Assembly (NCBI GenBank): GCA_002725925.1
Contig: PBRL01000068.1
Coordinates: forward strand, 1 to 32,760
Source: Chloroflexota bacterium
GTDB taxonomy: Bacteria > Chloroflexota > Dehalococcoidia > Lucifugimonadales > Lucifugimonadaceae
Direction of reading: 5' to 3'
Length of the DNA: 32,760 bases
This document shows, piece after piece, positions 16,954 through 24,637 of this stretch. The notes under the pieces were generated by a model. It saw only the letters and a program-made list of their open reading frames with translations, made no database searches and had not been told where the DNA came from. The stretch's first letter is position 1. Each line of letters begins with the position of its first letter. Position numbers and translations under genes: made by a program.

Positions 16954-17856
16954 AGTGCGCCACTCTTTGTGATCTGCGTTGGGGTCACGAACTATGGTAA
17001 AGTAATCCTGCCTGATCTTGTCGGTGATTGGCCCGACATTACCATCACCCAAGCTCAAATGATCAATGGATGTAACTGGAATAATTTCTTGTCCCGTACC
17101 GCATAAAAAGGCTTCATCTGCAAAGTATAGTTCGCTGCGATCGATGCTACGTTGCTCAACTTGATTTCCTGTTGTTTCTTGATAGCAAGTGATAACAGTA
17201 TCCCGAGTGATGCCCTCTAAAATATTGCTTGAGCATGAAGGGGTAATCAGTTTTCCATCACGAACCATAAAAAAGCAGGCGATGGGCGCCTCAGATACAT
17301 AGTCATCTGGAGTGAGCATTAAAGCACCATCATAGCCATCCAATTTTGCCTGATGTACGGCTAATCGAGCGTTATGATAATTCGCTGTTGCTTTGATTCT
17401 GGGTGGGCTTGCATTATCAGATAGTCGCCTCCATGAGCTTACCCCTAGACTCATTCCATGTTCAGCAAATACCGCTTTTTTTCTAGGCATTGCCGCCGCG
17501 GTAAACCCGACAGGACCTGTGGTCGCTAACAATCCTTGACCTTCAATATAAACTAGAAGCTTGATGTAGACATCAGAGTCAGGTTTGTTTGCTCTTATCA
17601 AATTTATTAAACAGTCAGTCAAGTATTGGTTGTCATAGGTATCCTCAAATCGCATCACCTTCATACCCACTTTTAGCCGTTTTAAATGTTCTTCTACACG
17701 GAATAGGGAGAACTGATTGGTATCTGGCACATGGTAGGCACGCAACCCCTCAAAAACAGTTGTGGCGTAGGTCACAGCGAGAGATAAGGGATGTATGTGA
17801 GCATCTGTAAATGGCATGAGCTCTCCATTCATCATAATAATGTCACTTTTCCACAC
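16945..17856 (-). CDS. Branched-chain aminotransferase-like PLP enzyme (fold type IV)
   Basis: A 303-residue cytoplasmic transaminase of the IlvE/D-amino-acid transaminase/ADC lyase superfamily. It starts with IIMMNGELMPFTDAHIHPLS and has TTVFEGLRAY (32-41), the PLP Lys in PRIKATANYHNARLA (Lys155), the YVSEAPIACFF turn and the phosphate-binding SSNILEGITRDTV. A GTG start at 17,856 is preceded by GAGG eight bases away. The Asn that almost always follows the cofactor-region Glu (E-x-x-x-x-N) is Cys here, so specificity may differ from true IlvE. It is the second gene of a minus-strand pair, 37 bases after the isochorismatase-like gene. It could make or consume a 2-oxo acid used by the ThDP enzyme of the neighbouring operon; that link is inference. 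Confidence 0.88.
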   Translation of the reverse strand: MWKSDIIMMNGELMPFTDAHIHPLSLAVTYATTVFEGLRAYHVPDTNQFSLFRVEEHLKRLKVGMKVMRFEDTYDNQYLTDCLINLIRANKPDSDVYIKLLVYIEGQGLLATTGPVGFTAAAMPRKKAVFAEHGMSLGVSSWRRLSDNASPPRIKATANYHNARLAVHQAKLDGYDGALMLTPDDYVSEAPIACFFMVRDGKLITPSCSSNILEGITRDTVITCYQETTGNQVEQRSIDRSELYFADEAFLCGTGQEIIPVTSIDHLSLGDGNVGPITDKIRQDYFTIVRDPNADHKEWRTLI

Positions 17857-17893
17857 TAGCTCAGCCTCTATTACTCCCGAACGATGCCATTAG

Positions 17894-18469
17894 TTAGCTT
17901 AGTTCCAAGGTGTCGGTGGTAACTATCGTGCTTAATTTCTGCATGTTTTCCAGGCTACGCTGATGATCTTTATCATTGGCAGCGATACAGCAATCAGAGA
18001 TTATAGTTACCACAAAATCTCGGTCATGAGCCTCTCTTGCAGTTGACTCAACTACCATATCAGTGGCTACTCCAATCAAGAATAGCTCTTTAATACCCAT
18101 AGTTTTGAGTGTCAGATTCAATGCCGTGCCATAGAAGGCACCGACTCGATGTTTGGTGATAATCAACTCATCTGGAAATGGGGCCACTTCAGATAAAAAT
18201 TCGGTGCCCCAGCTATCTAACTTAAAGGCTCCAAAGTTATGGGCTTGTCCCATGAGCGGAGAGGTTTTTGGCTGTTCTGCATAGCTGGCTGAGAAACCTA
18301 CACGAATATGTAGCACGGGAAAACCAGCTTGCCTAAATTTCGACTGAGTTTGTGCTGCTCGCAGAAGGCATTTGTGAGTTTGATTAAATGCGGCATACCC
18401 TTTGCTTGCTACCTTACCTTCTGGGTGTACGATATCATTTTCAAAATCGAGACAAAGAAGTGCTTTCAT
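17894..18469 (-). CDS. Isochorismatase-fold protein lacking the catalytic cysteine
   Basis: A 191-residue protein starting MKALLCLDFENDIVHPEG. The ATG at 18,469 fits the family N-terminus; an in-frame start at 18,532 would add 21 residues with no family match. It has the isochorismatase-like (cysteine hydrolase) fold, with the acidic residue in LDFEND (Asp8) and the Lys in ITKHRVGAFYGT (Lys106). The cis-peptide and nucleophile block reads GVATDMVVESTARE, where the usual Cys (TNVCVE) is Val139. Enzymes such as nicotinamidase and N-carbamoylsarcosine amidase need that Cys; isochorismatases lack it and use another mechanism. It may therefore be an isochorismatase-like lyase or hydrolase, or an inactive homologue. 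It is the first gene of the minus-strand pair with the aminotransferase. Confidence 0.85.
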   Translation of the reverse strand: MKALLCLDFENDIVHPEGKVASKGYAAFNQTHKCLLRAAQTQSKFRQAGFPVLHIRVGFSASYAEQPKTSPLMGQAHNFGAFKLDSWGTEFLSEVAPFPDELIITKHRVGAFYGTALNLTLKTMGIKELFLIGVATDMVVESTAREAHDRDFVVTIISDCCIAANDKDHQRSLENMQKLSTIVTTDTLELS

Positions 18470-18747
18470 AGAGTATTTTTCTTGATTGAATGTGGTTTTT
18501 AGAGCGGTTATTGATACCTGTAAATTGCACAATTTCTATCCTAATCATAAGAGTAAGCGTTATAAGAGCAAGTTCAAAAGAATGCTTGCCTCAATAATGG
18601 ACAAAATCTGGATCCATCGATTGCCCACTACTGAGACATTTTTGGTATTGCGGTTGATTATCGCAGAGGTTAGTTAATCCTAGAGTATTAAACAAAATAG
18701 GTCTATTTTGATCTTTGATGTGCCTTAAAAAACTATTATAGGAGTCT

Positions 18748-20505
18748 ATGTGGATGAATAAGATGCTACGATCGTTGCTCGTGTCAGTGTGGATATTTGC
18801 AGGATTGTTTACTAGTCAGATATACAGCGATGAAACTAGATTAGGACGAGTGCCCGGAACTGCGGTAATGTTTGGCAGTGTTTCAGGGCCAAATACATTC
18901 ACTGCAGCCAAGGTATATGCTAAAAATTTAGACAAAAATATGCTTTATATGGTGTATACCAATAAGGGGCAATATCGGATGCCTAATCTGATGGTTGGCG
19001 CTTATGAGATTTGGTCAGAGCATGAGGCACTGCGCTCAGAGCACAGTTGGGTGAGAGTTGAGGCACGCACCAAAATAGCTGCTGATTTTACTCTCAAAAC
19101 AGGTCCAGCGGATCCATTGACATTAAAAACTCGAAATGCGAAAACGGGCAATGCGGTCTCCTACGATGAACTGTATCCGCCCGGAGCTGGACGAGATATA
19201 GCCGAGAGAACCTGTATGTCCTGTCATGGCCAACTGTTTTTGCCAGCTTTCAAAATGAATAAGGCGGGGTGGAACACGATGATAGGCTTGATGCTAGACC
19301 CCAACGCAAGGCGCGGTGCAATGATTCAAGAGGGATCTGGTGTAGGGAGCATAACTGATGAGGAAAGAGATCTGTTAGCAGATTATCTGGCAGATAATTT
19401 TGGTCCTGACAGCCAGGATCGAATATTGATTTCTGAGGCTGAATACCCTCTGGATGAAGCTGAATTGTCAAAAGGTTTATTTGTAGAATTTATGCTGCCC
19501 TTGGCTCCCAATACTGATCTTTCGCTTAGATCAAAAGCGGAAGCCGGCAAGCATAGAGTTCTGGAGCCTCACATCGATAACAGCGGTAATATTTGGGGCA
19601 CCAATAGCTTTATTGGCGTCAGCAAGCTAGATCCGAGGACCGCTGAGTATTCTCATTATCCTTTTGGGATCGATAGAGTTAATGGAAATCCCTACATTCA
19701 AGCGCACGGAATGACTATTGATTCAAGAGATAATATATTTTGGATCGAATTTTACGGAAAGCACGTGGGTCGCCTGAATCCGAGAACTGGTCAGATGGAC
19801 CGCTTCCCTATGGACCCAGAAGGAAAGATATACAACATTCAGGGACACACTCCAGACTTGGACTCTAAAGAGAATGTTTGGTTTACAGTGATTACTGGTA
19901 ATAAGATGGGCGTTTGGGATCGCAAAACAGAAAAAATCAGTTTGTATGAGATCCCCACGCCTAATTCATTTCCATACGGCATTGATGTTGATCAACAGGA
20001 TAATGTTTATTTCGCTGAGTTATTTGGTTGTAAAGTGGGCGTCATCAACGCAAACACCAAGCAGTTTAAAGAATACCCGGCACTTGCCAGTCCCTGCTCT
20101 ATGAATCGGGTTATGGTGGATAAAGAAGGTATTGTCTGGTACTCATTGGTCCGCTCTGGATTGCTTGGGCGCTTAGATCCCAAGACTGGCAAACAAAAAG
20201 AATATCCAGTTTTACCTTTCCGCGAAGATAGGACAGTGCCCTTGTCCAATCCCTACGGAATTATAGCGGATCATAAAAATAAAGTTTGGTTCGGAGATCA
20301 AGGCCTCGGCGGCGCACTGATTAGATTTGACCCGGACACAGAAAAGTTTTCTTACTATCCCTTGCCTAGGAAAACAGATAACCCCAATATCGATATTTCA
20401 GGCAAAGGCGCAATTATTTATACCAGCCGATCTAGTCGCCAAGCGGCTATTGGTATTTTTTATCCCGACGTTACGCAGATGACGTCCTATGCGGTTTTTC
20501 GTTAG
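18748..20505 (+). CDS. Exported haem c and streptogramin-lyase-like propeller protein (paralogue 2)
   Basis: A 585-residue paralogue of the 14,080 protein with the same layout. There is a Sec signal peptide (about 1-27, ending QIYSDE), a beta domain of about 33-117 (GSVSGPNTFTAAKVYAKN, GQYRMPNLMVGAYEIW), and the shared linker YDELYPPGAGRDIAERT. One haem c site CMSCH lies at 156-160, and the cytochrome domain ends LLADYLADNFG. A Vgb-like propeller follows with repeated GNIWG, ENVWFTV, DNVYFAELFGCKVGVIN and NKVWFGDQGLGGALIRFDPDTEKF. AGGAG lies 3 bases before the ATG at 18,748 and 9 bases before the in-frame ATG at 18,754; the latter spacing is better. It probably acts as a periplasmic electron-transfer protein or oxidoreductase. 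It is a monocistronic plus-strand gene, divergent from the aminotransferase pair. Confidence 0.85.
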   Translation: MWMNKMLRSLLVSVWIFAGLFTSQIYSDETRLGRVPGTAVMFGSVSGPNTFTAAKVYAKNLDKNMLYMVYTNKGQYRMPNLMVGAYEIWSEHEALRSEHSWVRVEARTKIAADFTLKTGPADPLTLKTRNAKTGNAVSYDELYPPGAGRDIAERTCMSCHGQLFLPAFKMNKAGWNTMIGLMLDPNARRGAMIQEGSGVGSITDEERDLLADYLADNFGPDSQDRILISEAEYPLDEAELSKGLFVEFMLPLAPNTDLSLRSKAEAGKHRVLEPHIDNSGNIWGTNSFIGVSKLDPRTAEYSHYPFGIDRVNGNPYIQAHGMTIDSRDNIFWIEFYGKHVGRLNPRTGQMDRFPMDPEGKIYNIQGHTPDLDSKENVWFTVITGNKMGVWDRKTEKISLYEIPTPNSFPYGIDVDQQDNVYFAELFGCKVGVINANTKQFKEYPALASPCSMNRVMVDKEGIVWYSLVRSGLLGRLDPKTGKQKEYPVLPFREDRTVPLSNPYGIIADHKNKVWFGDQGLGGALIRFDPDTEKFSYYPLPRKTDNPNIDISGKGAIIYTSRSSRQAAIGIFYPDVTQMTSYAVFR

Positions 20506-20722
20506 TGAAACAAGCGCACGTTGTCTCAGTTTTGTGTACAACAGAGTTGTTACTTTATGAATGATTTTTGTGAATTCAGATGTGGGTTTAAGCTGCTGTT
20601 TGGTGCTTTAATTGGCGCCGGTCACAACTAGCTCTAAAGTCATTTTTCTGTCCCAGTCTACCAACCCTCCTGTGATGACTATAATCTGACCATGTAAGCA
20701 AGAGCATGTAGCCAGCAACAAT

Positions 20723-21409
20723 TCAATCCGTCCTGTTTTTGGTTGTTGCCGAGGTATCAATAAACTGGCCTCTATGCCAAGTTCCCTCTTTAGTGCTGTT
20801 GTCAGTATGGGTCAGTATGCCGTGTCCTTGAGGCATGCCATCCTCCCACTCGCCGTAGAAAACATCTCCATTAACCTGGACAAATGTTCCGATTCCGTGA
20901 GGCTTGCCTGCCCACCAATCACCGTGATAGATGCCACCACCGGGATAGACGAAAGTTCCTCTACCTTGTTTGTTTCCGTGATCATAATCGCCTATATAAG
21001 TGCCGCCATCGTTGTACATAACCGTACCATGACCATGTTCTCGATTATCATGCTCTCCGACATATTTGCCACCAGGAGAATAGGCGTAGGAGCCCAATAG
21101 TTGCTCCTCGTCACCAGTCCAATCAATGGCATATTTGGCATTATTTAAAAAAGTGTAGGTGCCATAACCGTGAGGACGATCATTGGCATAGTGACCAGTG
21201 ACAACCCCTCCATTGTAACGAATCTCTGTCCCCTTACCGTGTCTTTTTCCCTCTTTCCATTGTCCAGTGTACTCAGAACCATCACCATAACGCATTGTGC
21301 CAACACCACTAACGCAATCACCGACAACACAGGTATCGTCTGCACAATAAACAGATGATGCCATCAGAACTGCTGTAACTGAGATAAATTGTTTTAAACG
21401 CATGTACAT
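20723..21409 (-). CDS. Exported MORN-repeat protein
   Basis: A 228-residue protein with a Sec signal peptide (about 1-22, ..VYCADD) and a small Cys pair (CVVGDC). About seven or eight classic MORN repeats of the form YxGxWxxGxxHGxGTxxxxxG follow (for example YTGQWKEGKRHGKGTEI, YIGDYDHGNKQGRGTFV, YHGDWWAGKPHGIGTFV). MORN repeats form elongated beta hairpins that bind proteins or lipids. The ATG at 21,409 follows AGGAT; an ATG two codons on is also possible. It is the last gene of the minus-strand operon of methyltransferase, coiled-coil protein and symporter, 20 bases after the symporter stop. A periplasmic scaffold role is plausible; no catalytic motif is seen. Confidence 0.82.
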   Translation of the reverse strand: MYMRLKQFISVTAVLMASSVYCADDTCVVGDCVSGVGTMRYGDGSEYTGQWKEGKRHGKGTEIRYNGGVVTGHYANDRPHGYGTYTFLNNAKYAIDWTGDEEQLLGSYAYSPGGKYVGEHDNREHGHGTVMYNDGGTYIGDYDHGNKQGRGTFVYPGGGIYHGDWWAGKPHGIGTFVQVNGDVFYGEWEDGMPQGHGILTHTDNSTKEGTWHRGQFIDTSATTKNRTD

Positions 21410-21429
21410 TATTTTATCCTCATGATGTA

Positions 21430-22908
21430 TTATTTTTTAGATTCTAAACGCCTCAAACTTAAAATTTCTAAAGTTTCCTCATGGCTTTCACGAGTGATGT
21501 TGTAGTAGGAAAAGAAATAAAAACAGAGCAGGCCAAAAACTAAAACACCGGGCCCGTATACCAGTCCAAGATTAAAGATGACATCGTTTGGTATATCTTG
21601 GGGCCTGACATTTTCTGTCGTAGGAAATGATATCAACGAAAGCGCTAATCCTGCTAGGAAATGCCCCACTCCTGATGTAGCTTTCATAGCAAAGGTAACA
21701 AAAGAGAAAATTAAACCCTCTTGGCGCTTCCCATTTTGTAACTCTTGATTGTCTGCAATATCTGCCATGATTGATCCCATCCCTACAATCATAGTTGCCA
21801 TACCAAAACCTGTTGTGATTTGACAAAAAATCAAGACGGGAAATAATAATGGACTTTCATTTTCTGGAAATAAACCAATGAGACGTAGGGTAGTTGGCAT
21901 CACAAAAGATGTTAGTAAAATTATTAATCCTAAATACATTGTTCCTTTCTTGTCCAACCAATCCATAATGTATTTAATAAATGGTATAGACAGAACAGTT
22001 GATGCAAAGAAAGCGTAAAACAGATATCCCATCTTGGATGTTTCCAGTGCCCAGAAATAAGTATTCATATGAAGCACAAGTGCACGCTGCAAGCCACTTA
22101 ACACATAAAAACTAATAGCAACAAGAAATACAGAAAGGAATGCACGGTTCTTTAAAACATTGCCAAGCTCTTTATAAAAGTATTTAAAAGAATCATAGAA
22201 ACTGCCTTTAAACACAGTTCCTTCGCTATTGCTTGTATGTAAAAAAGGAATTTGTGATTGTGTGCCCCGCGTTGCTATAAGCATTGTAATAATCGATACA
22301 ATAGCAAAAGTTAATGCGAAAGCAGGATAAGCCTCAGGGTTGAGCTGTCCTTGAGGATACGCATCAGTTGATTTAAAAAAAATCATAAAGCCAACCATTG
22401 ATAAAATCATGGCGGCAAAAAATGAAAACATATTTCTAATAGCTACAAGAGCTGTACGATCACGATAATTTTCAGTCAACTCAGCTCCCAAAGCATAATA
22501 AGGCACAAGGAAAAAAGTCATTAAAATGCGTAAACTAATTGCGAAAAATGTCAGCCACATGAAAAGGCTTGTTCCGGACAGGCTGCCTGGTGGACTAAAA
22601 AGCAAATAGAAAGCCAAGCCAAAAGGAATAGCAGACGCATACATCAATGGATGGCGGCGACCAAGCTTTGAATGAAAATTATCTGAAAAAGCACCAATAA
22701 CAGGATCTGTAATCCCATCAAACACCAACGCTATAAGAAGAGCGGTGCCCGCCAAAACAGGGTTCAAGTTTAAAACTTGAACATAATAAAATAACAAGAA
22801 GAACTCTAAAGAATTTGACTTAATAGCTTCCGAAACTTGCCCAGTTCCAAAAGCAAGCTTAACAGGAAAACTAATTTTTCGATCACGAATAATCTTTTAT
22901 CTAGTCAT
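21430..22908 (-). pseudogene. GPH-family cation symporter, in-frame stop at codon 4
   Basis: A glycoside-pentoside-hexuronide (melibiose-type) symporter, an inner-membrane carrier with about 12 membrane segments. The family signature DGITDPVIGAFSDNFHSKLG is clear. Reading upstream of the first usable TTG (22,797) restores the family N-terminus: KLAFGTGQVSEAIKSN, then LEFFLLFYYVQVLNLN. This frame reaches an ATG at 22,906-22,908, but codon 4 is TAA (22,897-22,899; ATG ACT AGA TAA). No ATG, GTG or TTG lies between that stop and KLAFG, so the intact protein needs the stop codon to be an error, be read through, or an unusual ATT start. Without it TM1 is lost. Members carry sugars but also other solutes. 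It lies 54 bases after the small coiled-coil gene and 20 before the MORN gene. Confidence 0.85.
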
Positions 22909-22962
22909 TTATTACCAAGTTAAGATCTAGAATAGATTGATTAAGTGAAAAAATAAATAGAT

Positions 22963-23304
22963 TTAAAGAGCTCCTTCACTCTCTGCTACATCACCACCAT
23001 ACTTAGAATACAGTCGACCGTAGATACGTTTTACAAGTTGCTGACGTTCTTCATCTAATTTTTCCTGTAGTAGTTCTGATGGCTTTCCTGTTTGAAGATC
23101 AGCCAAAGATAATTTGTTATTTTCTGACAAAATTTCTTCAAGATGAGCAAGACGATCTTTAACAACCCAAAGCTCTGCTCCTAATTCAAGCACTATGCTA
23201 ATAAGGTGATCAACAAGTTCATTCTCAAAATAGATTGGGTAGCCACGGTCGTAGCCTGGCAGATCTTTTACATATTCAAGTCCGTTATTTTTTTTGTTAG
23301 TCAT
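22963..23304 (-). CDS. Small coiled-coil protein of unknown function
   Basis: A 113-residue soluble protein that I do not recognise. The first 30 residues (GLEYVKDLPGYDRGYPIYFENE) are probably ordered and aromatic. Residues about 33-100 are charged helix with heptad-like spacing (LVDHLISIVLELGAELWVVKD, RLAHLEEIL, EKLDEERQQLVKRIYGRLY), which suggests a dimer or coiled coil. A GAGGAATAAC ribosome site precedes the ATG. It follows the methyltransferase by 12 bases and precedes the symporter frame by 54, so it is translated from the same operon and may partner the methyltransferase. No catalytic motif, signal peptide or membrane segment is seen. Confidence 0.78.
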   Translation of the reverse strand: MTNKKNNGLEYVKDLPGYDRGYPIYFENELVDHLISIVLELGAELWVVKDRLAHLEEILSENNKLSLADLQTGKPSELLQEKLDEERQQLVKRIYGRLYSKYGGDVAESEGAL

Positions 23305-23316
23305 GTTATTCCTCTT

Positions 23317-24408
23317 TTAGTTTTCAGGTTTAGTGCCTATCCGACCAATAAGCAAGCCTTTGCTAGGGTCGTATGGGAACATCTCAAAGCCAGTATCGTC
23401 CATCACCTCTTCGACATTGGAGCGGACATATTCAGGGATATAAGGCTCAACATTATCCAGCGCATCCATTTCACCAAAAAACATACCGTAAACATCTTGT
23501 TTATTAGCTGAAGGAAAATCAAAAATTGTAAAACTGCCTCCAGGCCTAAGCACGCGCAAGGCTTCTGCGATAACTTTCTTTGCCATTGAAACCGGCAGTT
23601 CGTGGAACAACAAGGTAGCGGTGACGATATCGAAGCTGTTGTCCTCAAAATCGAGTTCTTCTGCATGCATTTGCTTGAAGTGGATGTCCACATTCTGTTC
23701 AGCGGCACGAAGATGAGCATAACGCACCATAGCGGCGCTGACATCAATACCCCAAGCTTCGGCATCCGGGTAAATGTTCTTCAGGGCTGTGATAGTCCCA
23801 CCCGCACTGCAGCCGAGATCAAGGATGCGACTTACTTGCCCATCTTTAGGGGCACCAGCGGTGCTGGCTAGGCCTTTATGGGCTGCGTCGTTATCAGCAG
23901 AACCACCCATAAAAACCTTTAAACCATAGTCGTAAATAAAGCCAGCGAGCGGTTCGTTGACATAACCACCAGGCTGAAGGTGAATTTCTCTTTTGGTGTA
24001 GTCCGCCACAGCATAGTCCGGGTCATAACTGACTGAGCCAGGGCCAATTTTCTCAGCATCATCCAGGGCTTGTAGTAATTCATTTTTTTTCATATTAAAA
24101 GAATTTAGAATACATTCCCAAAAGGATTCTTGAAGGGAACGTTTTACTCGGTAATAGGTTTTTAACACGCTATCTTTCATGAGCAACTCTTGAGCTTCTG
24201 CTGAACTTTTAGGATCGGTTTCCATACTCTTTCCAGCATCTTGCAACAACGATCGGCTATACTCTCCAATTGGTTTTTGCTGTGCATGCATCAATAGATT
24301 ACGAGCATCTTCTATAAAACCTACATAGGCTTCATCTCTGCGTGATGAGAGCGAGGGAAAAATACCTGCTGTTTTTCCACGCTCGTAAATAGTTTGGTTA
24401 ATGGTCAT
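23317..24408 (-). CDS. Class I SAM-dependent methyltransferase with extra N-terminal domain
   Basis: A 363-residue cytoplasmic protein. Residues 195-204 (ILDLGCSAGG) are the SAM-binding glycine motif I, followed by the acidic AWGIDVSAAMV, motif II/III around FDIVTATLLFHELP and the post-motif ALRVLRPGGSFTIFDF, all typical of Methyltransf_11-type enzymes. The first about 190 residues form an additional, largely helical region ending DYTKREIHLQPGGYVNEP, which probably binds the substrate. The ATG at 24,408 has a strong AGAGGAGG site. It is the first gene of the four-gene minus-strand operon, read from a promoter with the operator at 24,467-24,480. The methyl acceptor is unknown. The SAM domain looks more GC-rich than the genes around it. 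Confidence 0.88.
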   Translation of the reverse strand: MTINQTIYERGKTAGIFPSLSSRRDEAYVGFIEDARNLLMHAQQKPIGEYSRSLLQDAGKSMETDPKSSAEAQELLMKDSVLKTYYRVKRSLQESFWECILNSFNMKKNELLQALDDAEKIGPGSVSYDPDYAVADYTKREIHLQPGGYVNEPLAGFIYDYGLKVFMGGSADNDAAHKGLASTAGAPKDGQVSRILDLGCSAGGTITALKNIYPDAEAWGIDVSAAMVRYAHLRAAEQNVDIHFKQMHAEELDFEDNSFDIVTATLLFHELPVSMAKKVIAEALRVLRPGGSFTIFDFPSANKQDVYGMFFGEMDALDNVEPYIPEYVRSNVEEVMDDTGFEMFPYDPSKGLLIGRIGTKPEN

Positions 24409-24466
24409 ATCATCCTCCTCTAATATAAAATAATGTAAATAATTTAGTCTTAGGACATTAGATTAT

Positions 24467-24480
24467 TGCAAACGTGTGCA
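24467..24480. promoter_or_regulatory. LacI-type operator, methyltransferase side of the divergent promoter
   Basis: TGCAAACGTGTGCA, an imperfect palindrome (one mismatch between halves) with a central CG. It is the exact reverse complement of the site at 24,550-24,563; the two centres are 83 bp apart. It lies 59 bases upstream of the minus-strand methyltransferase ATG, where it would overlap a -35 region. Confidence 0.68.
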
Positions 24481-24549
24481 TTACTCATTGATCTAAATCA
24501 ATTTGATGATGTTTAGAGCATATTTTTTTAACCCTTAGCTTAAGAGCCA

Positions 24550-24563
24550 TGCACACGTTTGCA
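24550..24563. promoter_or_regulatory. LacI-type operator, NAD(P)-binding-protein side of the divergent promoter
   Basis: TGCACACGTTTGCA, the mirror image of the 24,467 site, 75 bases before the plus-strand gene at 24,638. A -35-like TTTGCA at its right edge and TATACC about 16 bases later could form the rightward promoter. Paired sites invite a looped tetramer, but dimeric family members would bind them separately. Confidence 0.68.
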
Positions 24564-24637
24564 ATCATCTACAAGAAATTATACCCTGTTTTTTTTACAA
24601 AAAATAAATCTGTGTTGTTGAAAAAGCTGTTCACTAA

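Noticed and set aside
17894..18469. Creatinine/N-methylhydantoin pathway (HyuA/HyuB plus N-carbamoylsarcosine amidase).
   Set aside because: The amidase-fold protein lacks the catalytic Cys, and no creatinine deaminase or sarcosine oxidase gene is present.
20554..20631. Small ORF of about 24 residues (MNDFCEFRCGFK...) between haem-propeller 2 and the MORN gene.
   Set aside because: No convincing ribosome site and no family match; likely chance in a convergent intergenic stretch.
20774..21100. Long plus-strand frames opposite the MORN gene, and many similar frames opposite other genes.
   Set aside because: They are antisense shadows of well-supported genes, with no family motifs or ribosome sites.
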